In this document: piece by piece, positions 9,376-20,873 of the stretch
Layout: every line of letters starts with the position of its first letter
Numbering within the stretch: the stretch's first letter is position 1
DNA from: Stenocarpella maydis
Taxonomy: Eukaryota > Ascomycota > Sordariomycetes > Diaporthales > Diaporthaceae
Direction of reading: 5' to 3'
NCBI GenBank assembly: GCA_002270565.1
Contig: NQMI01000167.1
Location: 31,049-95,048, forward strand
DNA length: 64,000 nucleotides
Translations under genes and position numbers: made by a program
Notes under the pieces: model-generated
The model's input: only the letters and a program-made list of their open reading frames with translations
The model's database searches: none
Told to the model about the DNA's origin: nothing

Positions 9376-11606
9376 TTCCATATCATCATATGACATGCCT
9401 GGGGGTATTGGCGGCCACGTTTCATCCTCGATACAGCTCACTGCGGCAATTGAGGGAGAGTTACTTGGTGGAAATTCACTGAGGACGTAATGGGCAACGT
9501 GTTTGTGTTTTGAAGTGGACAATTCAGTGAGGCCAGAGAAATGTGTTTTTTTTTTGGGGGGGGGGGGGGCTGGTTCGGTTTGATTTTGCTCTCATGAAGC
9601 CTGTTGAAGTTTCAGATGATGCAGCCAGAAGACGTTGAAGTGTTCCAACGCACGCGAAGGCACGTTGGCAACCAGCAAGCGTTCAAGGCTAGCTAGGTCG
9701 ACTTATGTTGCAAAAGGTAGCGGCGCAGGTGTTTTTGCATTCCCACTAGAAAGAACCAACCGCTTAATTCCAACCAATGTCGCACCGCATCACACAATCC
9801 TCTGGGCTGGTGTGGACTTGCGTGCATCACGAGATGGCGCCATGGTTCTATTTAAGGATTTCTGAATCCAGCGCAGGCAGCCAGCACAAGAGAATTCACA
9901 CCATACTCCTACTATTTACAAACCTCTGCGAATCGATAAATCATACTCTGTGGTGGTGGTAGTGATAGCCACCATGCTGGCCTTGGATGAATGGACTTGC
10001 AGATACGCTGTTCGGCTTTGCCTCGGCCCGTCCGGCTCAGGGATGAATTTGGAAATCATCCTCAAAGACATCATTAGTTGTGATTGCCTTGAAACCATTA
10101 TAAGTACCGAGGCATTCAATAACATCTTCTTCATCGCCGTCCTTCTCGCCATGTGCACAATCACGAATAATGGCTATGAGAATTGCAAAGGCTGGTATCT
10201 GGGGCCGGGCCAAACCAGCAGCAACGTACGGAAGCACTGGTACAGAGCAAGTCGATGTGCTGTACGCTTGCAAGTCAGAATATCAGCCCTATCCTAACCC
10301 TCTCATCTCTGGGCGTACTCATGCTTAGAGGAAGGGCCCTTGGTACGCCTAGAGGGGCTTTGCGGAGGGGCTTCCTCTGGGCGCGTGGAGGGCCTTCCTT
10401 TGGGGGGTGTTGAGGGGCTTGGGGCGGGGTATTTAGAGAGGGGTATAAGAAATTATAGCAGGCTGCATGTTTATAATTCCTTGTATTGGGTGGGTGGGCG
10501 GATGTTGACTGTGACAATCTCTCTATAATGACTGCAATTGTCTGCCCCTACTATAATGGACATAAGTACACTTTAAGTTATCATCCCTAGCCTAAATGCA
10601 GCTCACCTAGGTAATAATTATAACATTTTAATCTCTTCCCAAATCTCTCGTGAATAAATCACGATTGTATGGTTGCTGTCCGAGCGAAACCATCCCATGT
10701 TTGTAGCTGAGCGCTTATGAGACAGTAGGGCCCAAACTCATGCTTAACTATCTATGTACGAATTTGAGGGACGATAGAGGTATATCTCGTGCAATATGTG
10801 CCGGAAATTTGACAACCAGAGGATGAGCACGCTATCAAGACTCACTTCTGTCAACCCAACAAATATATAATCAGTTGGTTGGGAATCCTCCTTATAATCA
10901 TACACATTCTATATAATATTAAAACACTTTGACTATAATCAAGATCCTATGATTTCAATAAAAGTAGAACTCATGGGCCAGGGTTGTGCCGGGCCGTCAC
11001 CTTTCCCTTCAGGGGCTCAGCTCATATTGTAGATCATGAACAGCCAATCCATGGGCAGACCACCTGAAACAGATGATCCAGTCCAGCCTCACCCTCGGAG
11101 GCCTTCTCACCGTTATCAATCCAACTGATCCACTCAAAACCACTGTTGGCTGGGATTCTCGGAGACGTCGCGCCGTCTCCCAAATCATGCACAGGGGACC
11201 GCGATGAGGGAAGAAAAGCTTGGCTCATTGTGCACCACGCCCATTGGCGACAGTGTTCTGTGCAATGACGATCTATGCCCCTGCGGGCCATGTGAGTCGG
11301 CAGTGCTGCCGTTGCCAAGACGGCTTACATTGTTTATTTAACACCGGCTAATCACAGGTCTTGGGCGGATGAACTGCATGCCCAGCATGCCAGAGACGCT
11401 GTCCGCCATGGCACGGCCATGAATCTTGAGGTTGGCGCCCTCGCGGAGGGGACCTTAGTTCCGGTCAAGGGCACATTTAAAAGCGTGGGTGGCCGCCGTC
11501 CTTGCATGGAGAGCACAGATGAGAACGCCGTGAACTCGTTCTCTCCTCGGACAGCCAGCTAGCTTTTACCGAAAACCTGAACTCGCCACTCGACGCCGGT
11601 AGCAAA
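9376..11606. other. gene-free spacer upstream of the AA9 gene
   Basis: No gene was recognised. It contains a T/G homopolymer junction (9546-9569), a G-rich imperfectly repeated stretch (10330-10440, variants of GAGGGGCTT/GGAGGGCCTT) and an AT-rich stretch (10540-10970). The last 300 bp form the AA9 promoter, with a TATA-like TTTAAAAG near 11474. Confidence 0.5.
9546..9569. repeat. T-tract/G-tract junction
   Basis: Ten T followed by fourteen G. A long pure G-tract is prone to length change and may form a four-stranded DNA structure. No gene is nearby. Confidence 0.9.
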
Positions 11607-12421
11607 ATGAAGGCCGGACTCATTCTCCTCGCCGCCGTGACCTCGGTCACAGCGCATGCCACGTGGCAAGACCTGTGGGTTGGAACCGAGGACAAAGCCT
11701 CAACCTGTGTGCGGACGGTCAAGGACAACTCCCCCATCGCCAGCGTTACTGATGCGGCGATGGCGTGCGGCCGCAGTCCTGCGTCCTCTTCCGGTATTTG
11801 TGAGGTCAAAGGTTGGTGTTGTACACACACCAAGAGAAGCGATAGATAAAACACTCACACGTCCTACAGCTGGGTCCAGTCTGACGGTCGAGATGCACCA
11901 ACAACCTGGTGATAGGTCCTGCAGCAACCCGGCCATCGGAGGAAATCATTACGGCCCAGTGATGGTTTACATGGCCAAGGTCAGCGACGCGAAGACGGCC
12001 GATGGGTCACAGGCAAGCTTCTTCAAGGTTGCTGAGGATGGATACACTGGCACGACGGCTTCGTGGGGAACAGAGATCCTCAACGCAAACTGTGGCAAGC
12101 GAGCCTTCACTGGTAAGATCAAACCCTGTCTTATTTCAGCACCGCCATAATAATATTTGCCAACTGTCATAAGTCCCCGCCGACCTCGCAGCCGGGAACT
12201 ACCTGGTCCGAGCCGAAGCAATTGCTCTTCACGCTGGCGCTGGACAGCCGCAGCCTTACGTGTCATGCTTCCAGATCAACGTCACCGGTGGAGGTTCCGC
12301 AAACCCATCAGGCGTCAAGTTCCCTGGAGCATATAAAACTGGCGATGCCTTGTTCTCGACCTCTATATGGGACTCCAAGTTCAAGTATACCAGCGTGGGA
12401 CCCGCCGTCTACAAAGGTTGA
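11607..12421 (+). CDS. AA9 lytic polysaccharide monooxygenase (GH61 type)
   Basis: Exons 11607-11811, 11870-12112 and 12174-12421 give 231 residues. The signal peptide (1-16) is followed directly by His17 (HATWQDLW); an N-terminal His after cleavage is the hallmark of the copper 'histidine brace'. The second brace His is His95 in GGNHYGPVMVYMAKV, and the axial Tyr is Tyr178 in QPYVSCFQI, with Gln176 two residues before. Cysteines at 34, 54 and 86/181 fit the AA9 disulfides. AA9 enzymes oxidatively cut cellulose and some hemicelluloses outside the cell, using copper and O2/H2O2. There is no C-terminal linker or CBM1; the protein stops after PAVYKG. The nearby GH3 beta-glucosidase on the same strand fits a joint role in cellulose breakdown. 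Confidence 0.93.
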
Positions 12422-14097
12422 ACACGCTGCGACAATGAGAGACACAATCAGCCGCATGACGAACGAATGCATCTACCTTCTGATTTTGTAAATAGTTTGG
12501 GCTACGAATAGAATATACTAGATCGGGTCTTTATAGCCTGCCACAATAGTCTGGTTGCATCCGTATCATGTTTATCTTTACTAATGGTATGGTACTGGTC
12601 TTGCCTCGCTCGATTGCATCCCATGGATCGCTGTCAATACTACCCAATTGTCACGACACATAACCGCTGCACTATAGTTACGTAGGTGCCCTCAAAACAA
12701 AAGGTACAGAATTCCAGAACACTCTCTGGAACCTAGTGCAGTCTACATAGCTATAGCCACCCAAGTGCCCCTGGGCCCCTTCCTGGTCAGGGCTATCACA
12801 ACAATACTGAAAAGGAATAAATTCGGACCACTGTGGCTCCTTCAAACCAATACCCCCTGGAAATTCGAAATAGATGGAAAACTGTGCATCGTGCACGATC
12901 TTGAACATCGTCTCGCTGAACTTCTGAGAGCTTGCTAATATAATCAACAATGCAAATGTGGAGATCAACTATCCACGTGCTGCGCACAAGAAGGTTTCAA
13001 GCATATTTTAGCTATAACTGGGTGTTCCTCAACTATGGATTATTGCACTTCTGAAGGCAATGCTGTGAACCTTGCACCCTTGAGCGTTGATAGCTCAGCT
13101 GAAGTCTGATAAAGACTGGCTTAAAGATTAAAAGGGGTTTAAGTCTAAAAGAACACATATAATACATAGCTAACATATGATACATTTCTGTAATTAAAAG
13201 ATTTTTTTTTTAAAAAAAAAAGCAATATTATAATTTTAATAATTATAAAGATACTTTTTACACATATAATCCTAATTAGGATATAGCTTCAGTGTATCTT
13301 AGGTGAGCTGCGTACCGCGTCCTTGATTCCATGTGTGGAAAGTGATTACCCGAGCCTTTACCGGAGGATTTTGAAGTTCAAGTGGAGGTATGAAGCGATG
13401 ACACAAATACCCAGACTCAACGCAACATTGCCTCGCGACTGCCGGCACCATCGTCACCGCCTCACTCCGACTCCCACTCCCCCCTGGCTAGAGGTGAGTT
13501 ATGCCATGCTCAGAGGCACACGCCAGCACAGTAGATGTCAGGGGCTCGCATTCGACCGTTCGTGCCTTCAAGGCATCGGGGCCGATCGGGTCTGTTGACA
13601 AAGTCTGACGATCAAGTGAGTGGCGCCAGTTCATCGCTTGTTCCCATCCGATCTGAGTTCCAAGGTTGTACTCGCACCCCGCGTGATCCCAGCCTCTCTC
13701 CGCATTCAAGTTCCCACCCCAGTCGGCCCGGGAGTCTGGGCATTGATACGCTGCTTGACCTGGACCCATCGAAACCCCACCAGCTCCTCACATTGCAGTA
13801 GCAACGAGCGGCATATTGGACCTGCAGCGCAAGTGCCGAATATGTTCCGGCACGCAAGGGTACCGCGGTGGTTTACCCATCGCGTCATCCTCCTCCCGGA
13901 TGAGGGGCAAGATGGGTATGGAGCCTCTTCCGATGCCTGGCATGAGCTGGCTGGCCATCGCGACAGCAAAGTCGCCGTCACCAGAGTACGGCCATTGGGC
14001 TCAACGTCTATATGAAGTGTGAAAGTCCTCGCCACGCCTCGTCGAGTTAAGCTCTCTCACACCCCCAAGGCTCCATTGTCCCCCTGAGCTTGACAAC
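12422..14097. other. spacer with AT-rich island; promoter of the GH3 gene
   Basis: No gene was recognised. Bases 13080-13310 are strongly A/T-rich, with a T/A homopolymer junction at about 13201-13221, as in RIP-decayed DNA. The GC-rich part from 13400 is the likely GH3 promoter and 5' leader. Confidence 0.5.
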
Positions 14098-16488
14098 ATG
14101 AAGGTTCTTCAAACAGCCCTGCTCGCCGTCGTGACGGCTGGTGTGGTCGTTGGCCAAGCCAATGACACCGGGGTTCCTTCAGAGGTTCCTTACTATGGCC
14201 TCAGCCCACCCGTCTATCCGTCTCGTGAGTCCACCACTGCTCAGCTGGCAAGAACAGTCACGCAGCCCTGTAGAACGTACTGACAAATGCTGGCAGCCGT
14301 CGGGGGTGGCAAGACAAGCCCGAGATGGTCGAAGGCCTACAGACGGGCCAGGGCCCTCGTGGCGCAGATGACCCTTGAGGAGAAGAGCAATGTCACACGC
14401 GGCTTTACCGGCGCGTGTGTGGGCAACACCGGAAGCGTGCCCCGTCTCGACATCCCTGCGCTCTGCTTCGCAGATGCTCCAGACGGCATCCGTGGGCAGG
14501 AGTTCGTCTCTGCATTCCCGGCCGGTATCCACGTCGCCGCTACATTCGACAAGGACCTGATGGAGAAGTATGGCCGCGCCCTGGGAGAGCAGTACTATGC
14601 CAAAGGCATCAACGTAGCCCTCGGCCCCGTCGCCGGGCCGCTGGGGCGTATGGTCCGTGGTGGACGCAACTGGGAGGGTCTGTCAAACGACCCCTATCTG
14701 GCTGGGGTCGGAATGGGTGCCATCACCAAGGGTATCCAAGATGCCGGCGTGATCGCCACACCAAAGCACTGGCTCCTAAACGAGCAGGAGTATCGACGCA
14801 GAGGGAGCGATGCTGGTGCTGCTATCAGCGCCGATGTTGACGACCGGACGCTCCACGAGTTGTACGCATTCCCCTTTATGGATTCGCTTCGCGAGGGAGC
14901 TGGGGCACTCATGTGCGGATACAACCGTGCGAACCAGAGTTATGTATGCCAGAACTCGAAGCTCCTCAACGGCGTGCTCAAGACCGAGCTCGGCTTCGAG
15001 GGCTTCGTCGTGAGCGACTGGGGCGCGCACGAGTCGGGCGTCGCCAGCGCCAATGCCGGGCTTGATATTGTGATGCCAGACGGCGGGTACTGGGGCAACA
15101 ACCTCACACAGGCCGTCAGCAACGGCTCTGTCAGCACCGGTCGCCTCGACGACATGGTGACCCGTACGCTAGCCAGCTTCTTGTACCTCCGCCAGGAGAA
15201 TACCTTCCCTAGCCCTTCGATTTACTCCAGCACGCAGAAGCACCTCGCCGTCAACGCGCAGGCCTGGGATCACAATGAGCTGATTCACGAGATCGGGGCT
15301 GCGGGGACTGTGCTGGTCAAGAATGTCAACGGCACGCTGCCGTTCAAGAATCCCAAGTTCCTGAATATCTACGGATATGACGCAACCGTCAAGGCCAAGC
15401 CCTGGGAGAACCCATCGCGGTTCGGCGGAGGCTATGAGGTCAACTTTGGATGGGAGACGCTCAACGGGACCCTGATCACGGGCGGCGGTTCTGGAGGCAG
15501 CACGCCGTCTTACGTCTATGACCCGTTCATGGCCATCTCGGACCGCATCCGCAGGGACCGAGGCACCCTGAGGTGGGACTTCTGGTCTGAGAACCCATCG
15601 CCGGCATACTCCAATGCTGAGCACTGCCTGGTCTTCATCAATGCCTATGCCTCCGAGGCCTTCGACAGAACGACGCTCAAGGATGAGTTCAGTGATAACC
15701 TCGTCAAGAACACCGCGGCCAAGTGCAGCAGTACCATCGTCGTGCTTCACTCTGCCGGTGTTCGCGTGGTGGATGAGTGGATTGATCACCCCAACGTCAC
15801 CGCTGTCATCTTTGCCGGCCTGCCCGGCCAAGAGACAGGTCGGTCGCTTGTGTCAGTACTGTACGGAGACACCAACCCCACCGGCCGCCTGCCTTACACT
15901 ATCGCCAAGAACGAGTCGGACTACGGCGATGTCCTGAACTCGACCGTTGCCGACGACTACTATCCCGCTACCAACTTCAGCGAGGGCTTATTCATCGACT
16001 ACCGAAAGTTCGACAAGGACGAAATCGAACCGCGGTTCGAGTTCGGCTTCGGTTTAAGTTACACTACGTTCGAGTACAGCGACCTAACGACCTCACTCGT
16101 TGGCAAAGCTGCGAACGAGAGCTTTGCGGAATATCCCGACCCAGAAGTTGCTATCATCCAGGGCGGGCACCCCGATCTGTGGGATCCTCTCGCTGTGGTT
16201 AAGGCCACCGTCGAGAACTCAGGCGACCGGGATGGTGCAGACATTGCACAGCTCTACATCAGCATTCCCGCCGAGGGCACGCCGACCAGGCAGCTCCGTG
16301 GCTTCAAGCGCGTCGGCCCCCTGGCTCCAGGCGAGAGCAGGCGAGCCGTCTTTGAGCTGACGAGGAGAGATTTGAGTATCTGGGACGTAGGGAAGCAGCA
16401 GTGGAGGCTGGTCAGAGGAGAATACGGCGTCCACGTTGGGAGGAGCTCTCGGGACCTGCTGTTGACGGGATCATTCAAGATCGAGTAA
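14098..16488 (+). CDS. Secreted GH3 beta-glucosidase
   Basis: Exon 1 (14098-14224) and exon 2 (14297-16488) give 772 residues; the 72 bp intron splits a Pro codon. The start is set by the signal peptide MKVLQTALLAVVTAGVVVGQ. The GH3 N-domain has LALGP-type and RNWEGLSNDPYLAG motifs, KHWLLNEQE, and the nucleophile Asp in VVSDWGAHESG (Asp283). The second alpha/beta domain follows, with AGLPGQETG and NPTGRLPYT, then EFGFGLSYTTFEYS and a fibronectin-III-like C-terminal domain (LRGFKRV, ELTRRDLSIWD). These are standard for fungal secreted beta-glucosidases that release glucose from cellobiose and other beta-glucosides. The length fits the roughly 730-860 residue family range. Many N-x-S/T sites are seen. 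It probably acts after the AA9 enzyme encoded 1.7 kb upstream. Confidence 0.95.
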
Positions 16489-16811
16489 TCTTCGTAATTG
16501 GATAACAAAGATAATTATAATATGACTCCGGCCTTATTCTCACTTCAGCAAACCAGGCCTCTTCAGGGCATGAGTTGATATCACAAATAGATGTTCATAG
16601 CTTTCTGGCTATCGTTCGCGGAGCATAGGGACGTGCTCATGATATAGATGGATTGAACACTTTGATCTTCACTCTGAGTACTGGATTTGAACATAACTCT
16701 TGAGGTCTAAATGGACGGGCGCAGTTACGCCGCGCGGGAAGAGTACTAAATCGTCCCAATTCGTGATGTTCTCTGGCACGTGTAACTTGATTAAACGAGG
16801 TAGAAGGGCGC

Positions 16812-16930
16812 CAGGCCCGGATGGTAGTTATTTGCTGTGTTCGGGAGGAGAAGTCCCCATACAGCTAGCGCTCAATATTTCTCCTTGAATACACTCCTAG
16901 ACACCATGTACCCCTTCCCAGACCAACGAA
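16812..16930. repeat. diverged direct repeat, copy 1
   Basis: Shares with 17406-17530 an ordered series of short matches, including GGAGGAG-AGTCCCC, ATTTCTCCTT, ACACTCCT and CACC-x-x-GTACXCCTT, then a TTCC-GACC end. The two copies lie about 600 bp apart in the same orientation. This could be an old tandem duplication or the ends of a small lost retroelement. The identity is judged by eye. Confidence 0.55.
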
Positions 16931-17405
16931 ACGCCCCATTGTAACATACGCGAGACCACGAGCGCAAACAAACAAAATAAAGTGAAGTTATTCCCAGTCC
17001 CGGACAGATACCCAGAGGCCGTCATTGTGAACTCTTCCTCCCGGATATCCCAAACCCACAAACCTCCTCCAGGCCATCCATCCATCCCGGACAACCCCTT
17101 TATCCTTATATTAAGTTCCCTCACCTTAACTTATTAAAATCTCCTTTCTGGAGATCCTCCGCGGGCGGGGCAGATAGCACACTCAATCGTAGGAACCTCC
17201 TCGCTGGGCAGGACTTCAGGGGCCAGCGTATTCTAACAAGCAGGTTGGTATTCCCGGATAAGCTAAAAGCAAAACGGGGCCATCAGATCATCGTCCCGGA
17301 AGAGGAAGTCGTCATCCTAAGAAAATAAAAGAAACCAAATAGGAGCAATCATCCTGGAATAATAGACTCAGGCGCCCGGTCCCAGTCCTCATCACCATAG
17401 ATAAA

Positions 17406-17530
17406 CAGGCCCAGCCCTCAGTTTATTTTACTATCTCCCATAGGAGGAGTCCCCCATACGGCTACAATATAACATTTCTCCTTCAAAACACTCCTGGGCA
17501 CCGGGTACACCTTTCCGGACCTACAAACTC
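17406..17530. repeat. diverged direct repeat, copy 2
   Basis: Second copy of the repeat at 16812-16930, in the same orientation and with many substitutions. No target-site duplication was identified. Confidence 0.55.
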
Positions 17531-17817
17531 CAGCCCAGGCTTGACTGACTCTACGCACACCAAACTATAGATCACCGGAGAGGCGCGGCAGGGCGATGTT
17601 CGCGATTAAAAATTACACTAAATATCAGTAACTAATAGACATACCTGTCTGGCACACCTTCGAAATCAACATGGCCGGGTTCTCTTTGGACTAAGCCACC
17701 AGGGCGGTACCAGGGGAAGCCGTGGCATAGTTGTCTGAACCTCTATAAATCTCGTGGACTAGACTAGGCCTTCCCAAAAGTCCGGTGCAAACATTACGGT
17801 GCCCGCACCTTTTTGAC

Positions 17818-18200
17818 CTTCATTTGAATCCAAAAAGACTGACAATCTGTCCGAACACAGCGTCGACAGCGCGACAGCAGGCATGGTCTGGGCACCATAC
17901 GAGGTTTGCAACACCGAGGACAGCCTCATCTACGTCTTCTGGTCAGCACGCCACTAGTAGTAGACCCCGGGCACGGCACGGCAACCCAGGATCCGCAGCG
18001 CTGTACGACAGCTGCCGACTTCGAGGCATTCTAGCGCACCGCAGGACTACCGCGCCGCTCATCAACCAGGAGTTCCGGAATCTCAGCACGAGCGGCGCCT
18101 TCGCAGGGCTCCTCGAATAGCGAGACCGTCAGCCAGGCGGACCTCGGGGGGGGGGGGTTCGTGGACCAATTCGAGCATGAGAGGTTTCCCTACAGGTGTC
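17818..18200 (+). pseudogene. GH43-like glycosidase remnant
   Basis: Three successive plus-strand frames show GH43 middle-region motifs: AGMVWAPYEV, SLIYVFWSARH (17845-17950, then three TAG stops), [14 protein letters not shown] (about 17990-18028, then a stop) and [20 protein letters not shown] (18058-18120, then a stop). The order matches fungal GH43 enzymes, where WAP, YxxFW, Y-ATTxDF and IDxxF blocks follow each other. No signal peptide or N-terminal Asp region was found upstream. A G-tract lies at about 18148-18158. This is a fragmentary, inactive gene. The family call rests on short motifs. Confidence 0.55.
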
Positions 18201-18520
18201 AAGAATGAGCCTGCGACGCCGGTTAGAGATGCTCAGGAAGAGTATGATACTATTTCGGCTAGATACCTATAGTCGCGGCTCCAGTGCACGGTATATTATG
18301 TAGATATGAACCATCAACACGTATCAATTGAGAATGAGGATGGGTTTACGAATTATAAATACAACAGATCCGTCATCATATACATATCTGACACCACATA
18401 CTTCATAATACCTCGACCATGCGAGATATTTAACTACTATATATTTACGTGGACATCAAAATACACGCACTAGAGTGCCTTGCTGCTGCGCCGCATCTGG
18501 TTCCAGGCCAGCACACCTCC

Positions 18521-19662
18521 CTATGGCGTACAGGGCCCATTTATATTAACCGGATGCCCATAGTACGTCAGGTGTGCCAGGTTGATGCCGAGGCCGTTCG
18601 CCCCCTCTCCGCACTGCATCTGCGTCTGGGTATCGCTGGTGCTCGTACACACAAAGGTGTTGTTGGCGTCAGCCGGGTCCCGCTGCCAGAATGAGTTGCG
18701 CGTCGTGGACTGATACCCACCCGCGTCGGTAACGGGCGCGAAGTTGGGGACACCATCATCCTCATCTGGATCCGGGTTAGTCTTCTGTTCCTATAGAGTG
18801 ACTTTAAATGGCTGGGAGTACACATCATCCATAACCACCCCGAAAACCTCCAGAAGAATCTCGACTTGGTAGCTGCAAGGGTATAGTTTCTACTTACGAG
18901 TGGAGCGAAAATATCTTGTTGTACTAGGGTCCGAGGCGAGGAAATTGGCCTCAACCGCCTGGACGTAAGCCGCATCACCCGTTCGGGGCTCACCAAAGGT
19001 ATACACCGTCAGGTTCGGGAACAGCGGCTGAAACTGCATGGCAGCCAGTGATGCCATGGACCCGCCGAGACTACACGTAGAGTTAGCTTGTTTGCCAGTT
19101 GGTTCCAACAAGATAGGACGCAGTGTGGGCCGCTCGATTCTCTGAAGAAAAGAAGAAGAAGAAGAAGGAAAACGAACCTATGCCCAGTAACCACAACCGC
19201 ATACCCAGGAAACTCCCCCAGCACACCCTCCACCATCGCCTGCACCTGGCTCCTTGCCGCAAGCCACGCCTGGTAGAACCCCCCGTGCACGCGGCACCCG
19301 GCACAGTTGGCAGCGGCCGTCTCGAACGGCGCCAGCGTGATGTTGAGGTCGACGTCGACGTTCCTGTCGCTCGCCGTCCCGCGGAAGACGACCACGGCTT
19401 CGCGCGCTGCGTCGTCGCGCAGCACCTGGCCCTGGACGTCAAACGTGGTCTCGTTGATGAAGCCGGCGCGCACGAGGCCGGCGGGCGCGCCGCAGAGGGC
19501 ACCCGCGTAGACGTCCATGGAGAGGGAGGCCATGCGGTCCAGCCGGGCAAAGAGGGGCGGCGGGGCGCCCTGCGTTATGTCGCAGAGGGACGGGGCCCAG
19601 AGGAGAGGGGAGACCGCCAGTGCGGCGGCGAGCATCGTGGGAAGGGCAAACGAGGCCTTCAT
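18521..19662 (-). CDS. Secreted class-3 lipase/esterase (three exons)
   Basis: Exons 19662-19178, 19070-18898 and 18765-18521 join to 300 residues; introns are 107 and 132 bp. The start at 19662 begins a signal peptide (MKASFALPTMLAAALAVSP), so longer in-frame extensions upstream were rejected. The catalytic Ser162 lies in GHSLGG and is formed across the first splice site. Upstream are VVVFRGT (oxyanion region) and VHGGFYQAW. GEPRTGDAAYV and HEDDGVPNF (candidate Asp at 222/223, formed across the second splice) follow, then LAHLTYYG with the candidate catalytic His284. Class-3 lipases hydrolyse acylglycerols; close relatives include feruloyl esterases, so exact substrate is open. Intron 1 begins with a pyrimidine-rich CTT run. 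Transcribed toward the GH43 remnant. Confidence 0.92.
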
Positions 19663-20873
19663 CGTTTCGGCGTCTTGGGGGCGGTACGAGTTGTGAGAAG
19701 GTGCCGTCTGTTTTGTCTGCCAGGCCGCGGGCAGGGAGTTGGAATACTTGTTATATTCGCCCAACGGTCTTCGGCAGACAAATACGAAACTCGGAAAGGG
19801 GTCATGTACACATTGGATGGAGTATGCCTTACTCGCCTTGTCTATTCCTATGCGGTTATCGTATTGTAACCCTCGGAAACTTGGTGTTATCGGTATTATG
19901 CTTGCCATCTACCGCTGGGTCTTTGAGCGTTTACGACTGAATAAGGGATCACCTGTGCATCTTCTTTATTCAAAAAAAGAAGAAGAGAACAAGAAGAATT
20001 GTGATCGGATTTAAGAACGAAACCAGCTCTCCTTCTTTAGCGTCACGATAGCTTCCATGTCAACTAGTCAAGCCTTCACCAAGTTCTTCGTTCGGATCCC
20101 TGTCCTTGTGCGAGGCTCCTACCGAGAAGCTCCAGACATGTTTTTGACCGAGGCTCGAAGTTCACAGGTAAGCTCGCGGGGATCAAGGGGCAGTGTCAAA
20201 AGTGCAGACCGGGTTGATACACTGTATGTCAGGACCCTGTGAGAAGCCGGTCTGCGCCATGCCGTCCGATCTGGGCCTCTCGTCGAGGGTCGAATGCCAA
20301 GCTCTAATCGCATGACACATCCAGAACAGGAACCCAATACAGAGGAAGAAAACATGCGTGCGAGGCTCTTATTTGGAACCGAAGCTCATCTAAAACATTC
20401 TCATCTATATGCTCGTCGAAAGGATGTAATAGGCATACAATGGAAAGCAAGTAGCCCGCCGCTCGCTATGCAAATAAACTTCTCGCAAGCTCCCAGTTGT
20501 TATGGCCATGTACGGTTGGCTGAGGAAAGAAGCAAGGAAGCAAGTGCAGTACTGACGTTAACAGGGCCAGCATCCATATTCGAATCAGATTCTCCACCAC
20601 CGAAAAAAAGCTTCTGGCCGGAAGCGAGCTGGCGAGAGCTGCATTCGACATTCCGCCACGAGGCTCGACCCGCTCGCAGGGCCTTCTGAAGCCCGTCTCG
20701 TGCTGCTGCTATGATAGAACGGAAAGAAAGACAACTGCGTCCCATGCTGCCCGGTGGTGAACAACACTTGAATCCCTGCGGCCCTGTCAGTCGCAGATTT
20801 GTCTGCTTCGACAGATGGTGCATGCAGAGCCACAAAGTCGCTCGTCCACCGCGACCTGACCGCCGCTTCAGCC
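19663..20873. other. spacer between two minus-strand genes
   Basis: Promoter of the lipase gene and 3' flank of the F-box gene. No gene or clear repeat was recognised. Confidence 0.5.

Larger units (their letters stand above)
16489..17817. other. spacer holding two diverged direct repeats
   Basis: No gene was recognised. Two related segments (about 16812-16930 and 17406-17530) lie in direct orientation; see the repeat entries. Sequence between them is not coding in any frame. Confidence 0.5.

Noticed and set aside
15169..15831. 220-codon minus-strand frame
   Set aside because: Antisense shadow of the GH3 gene.
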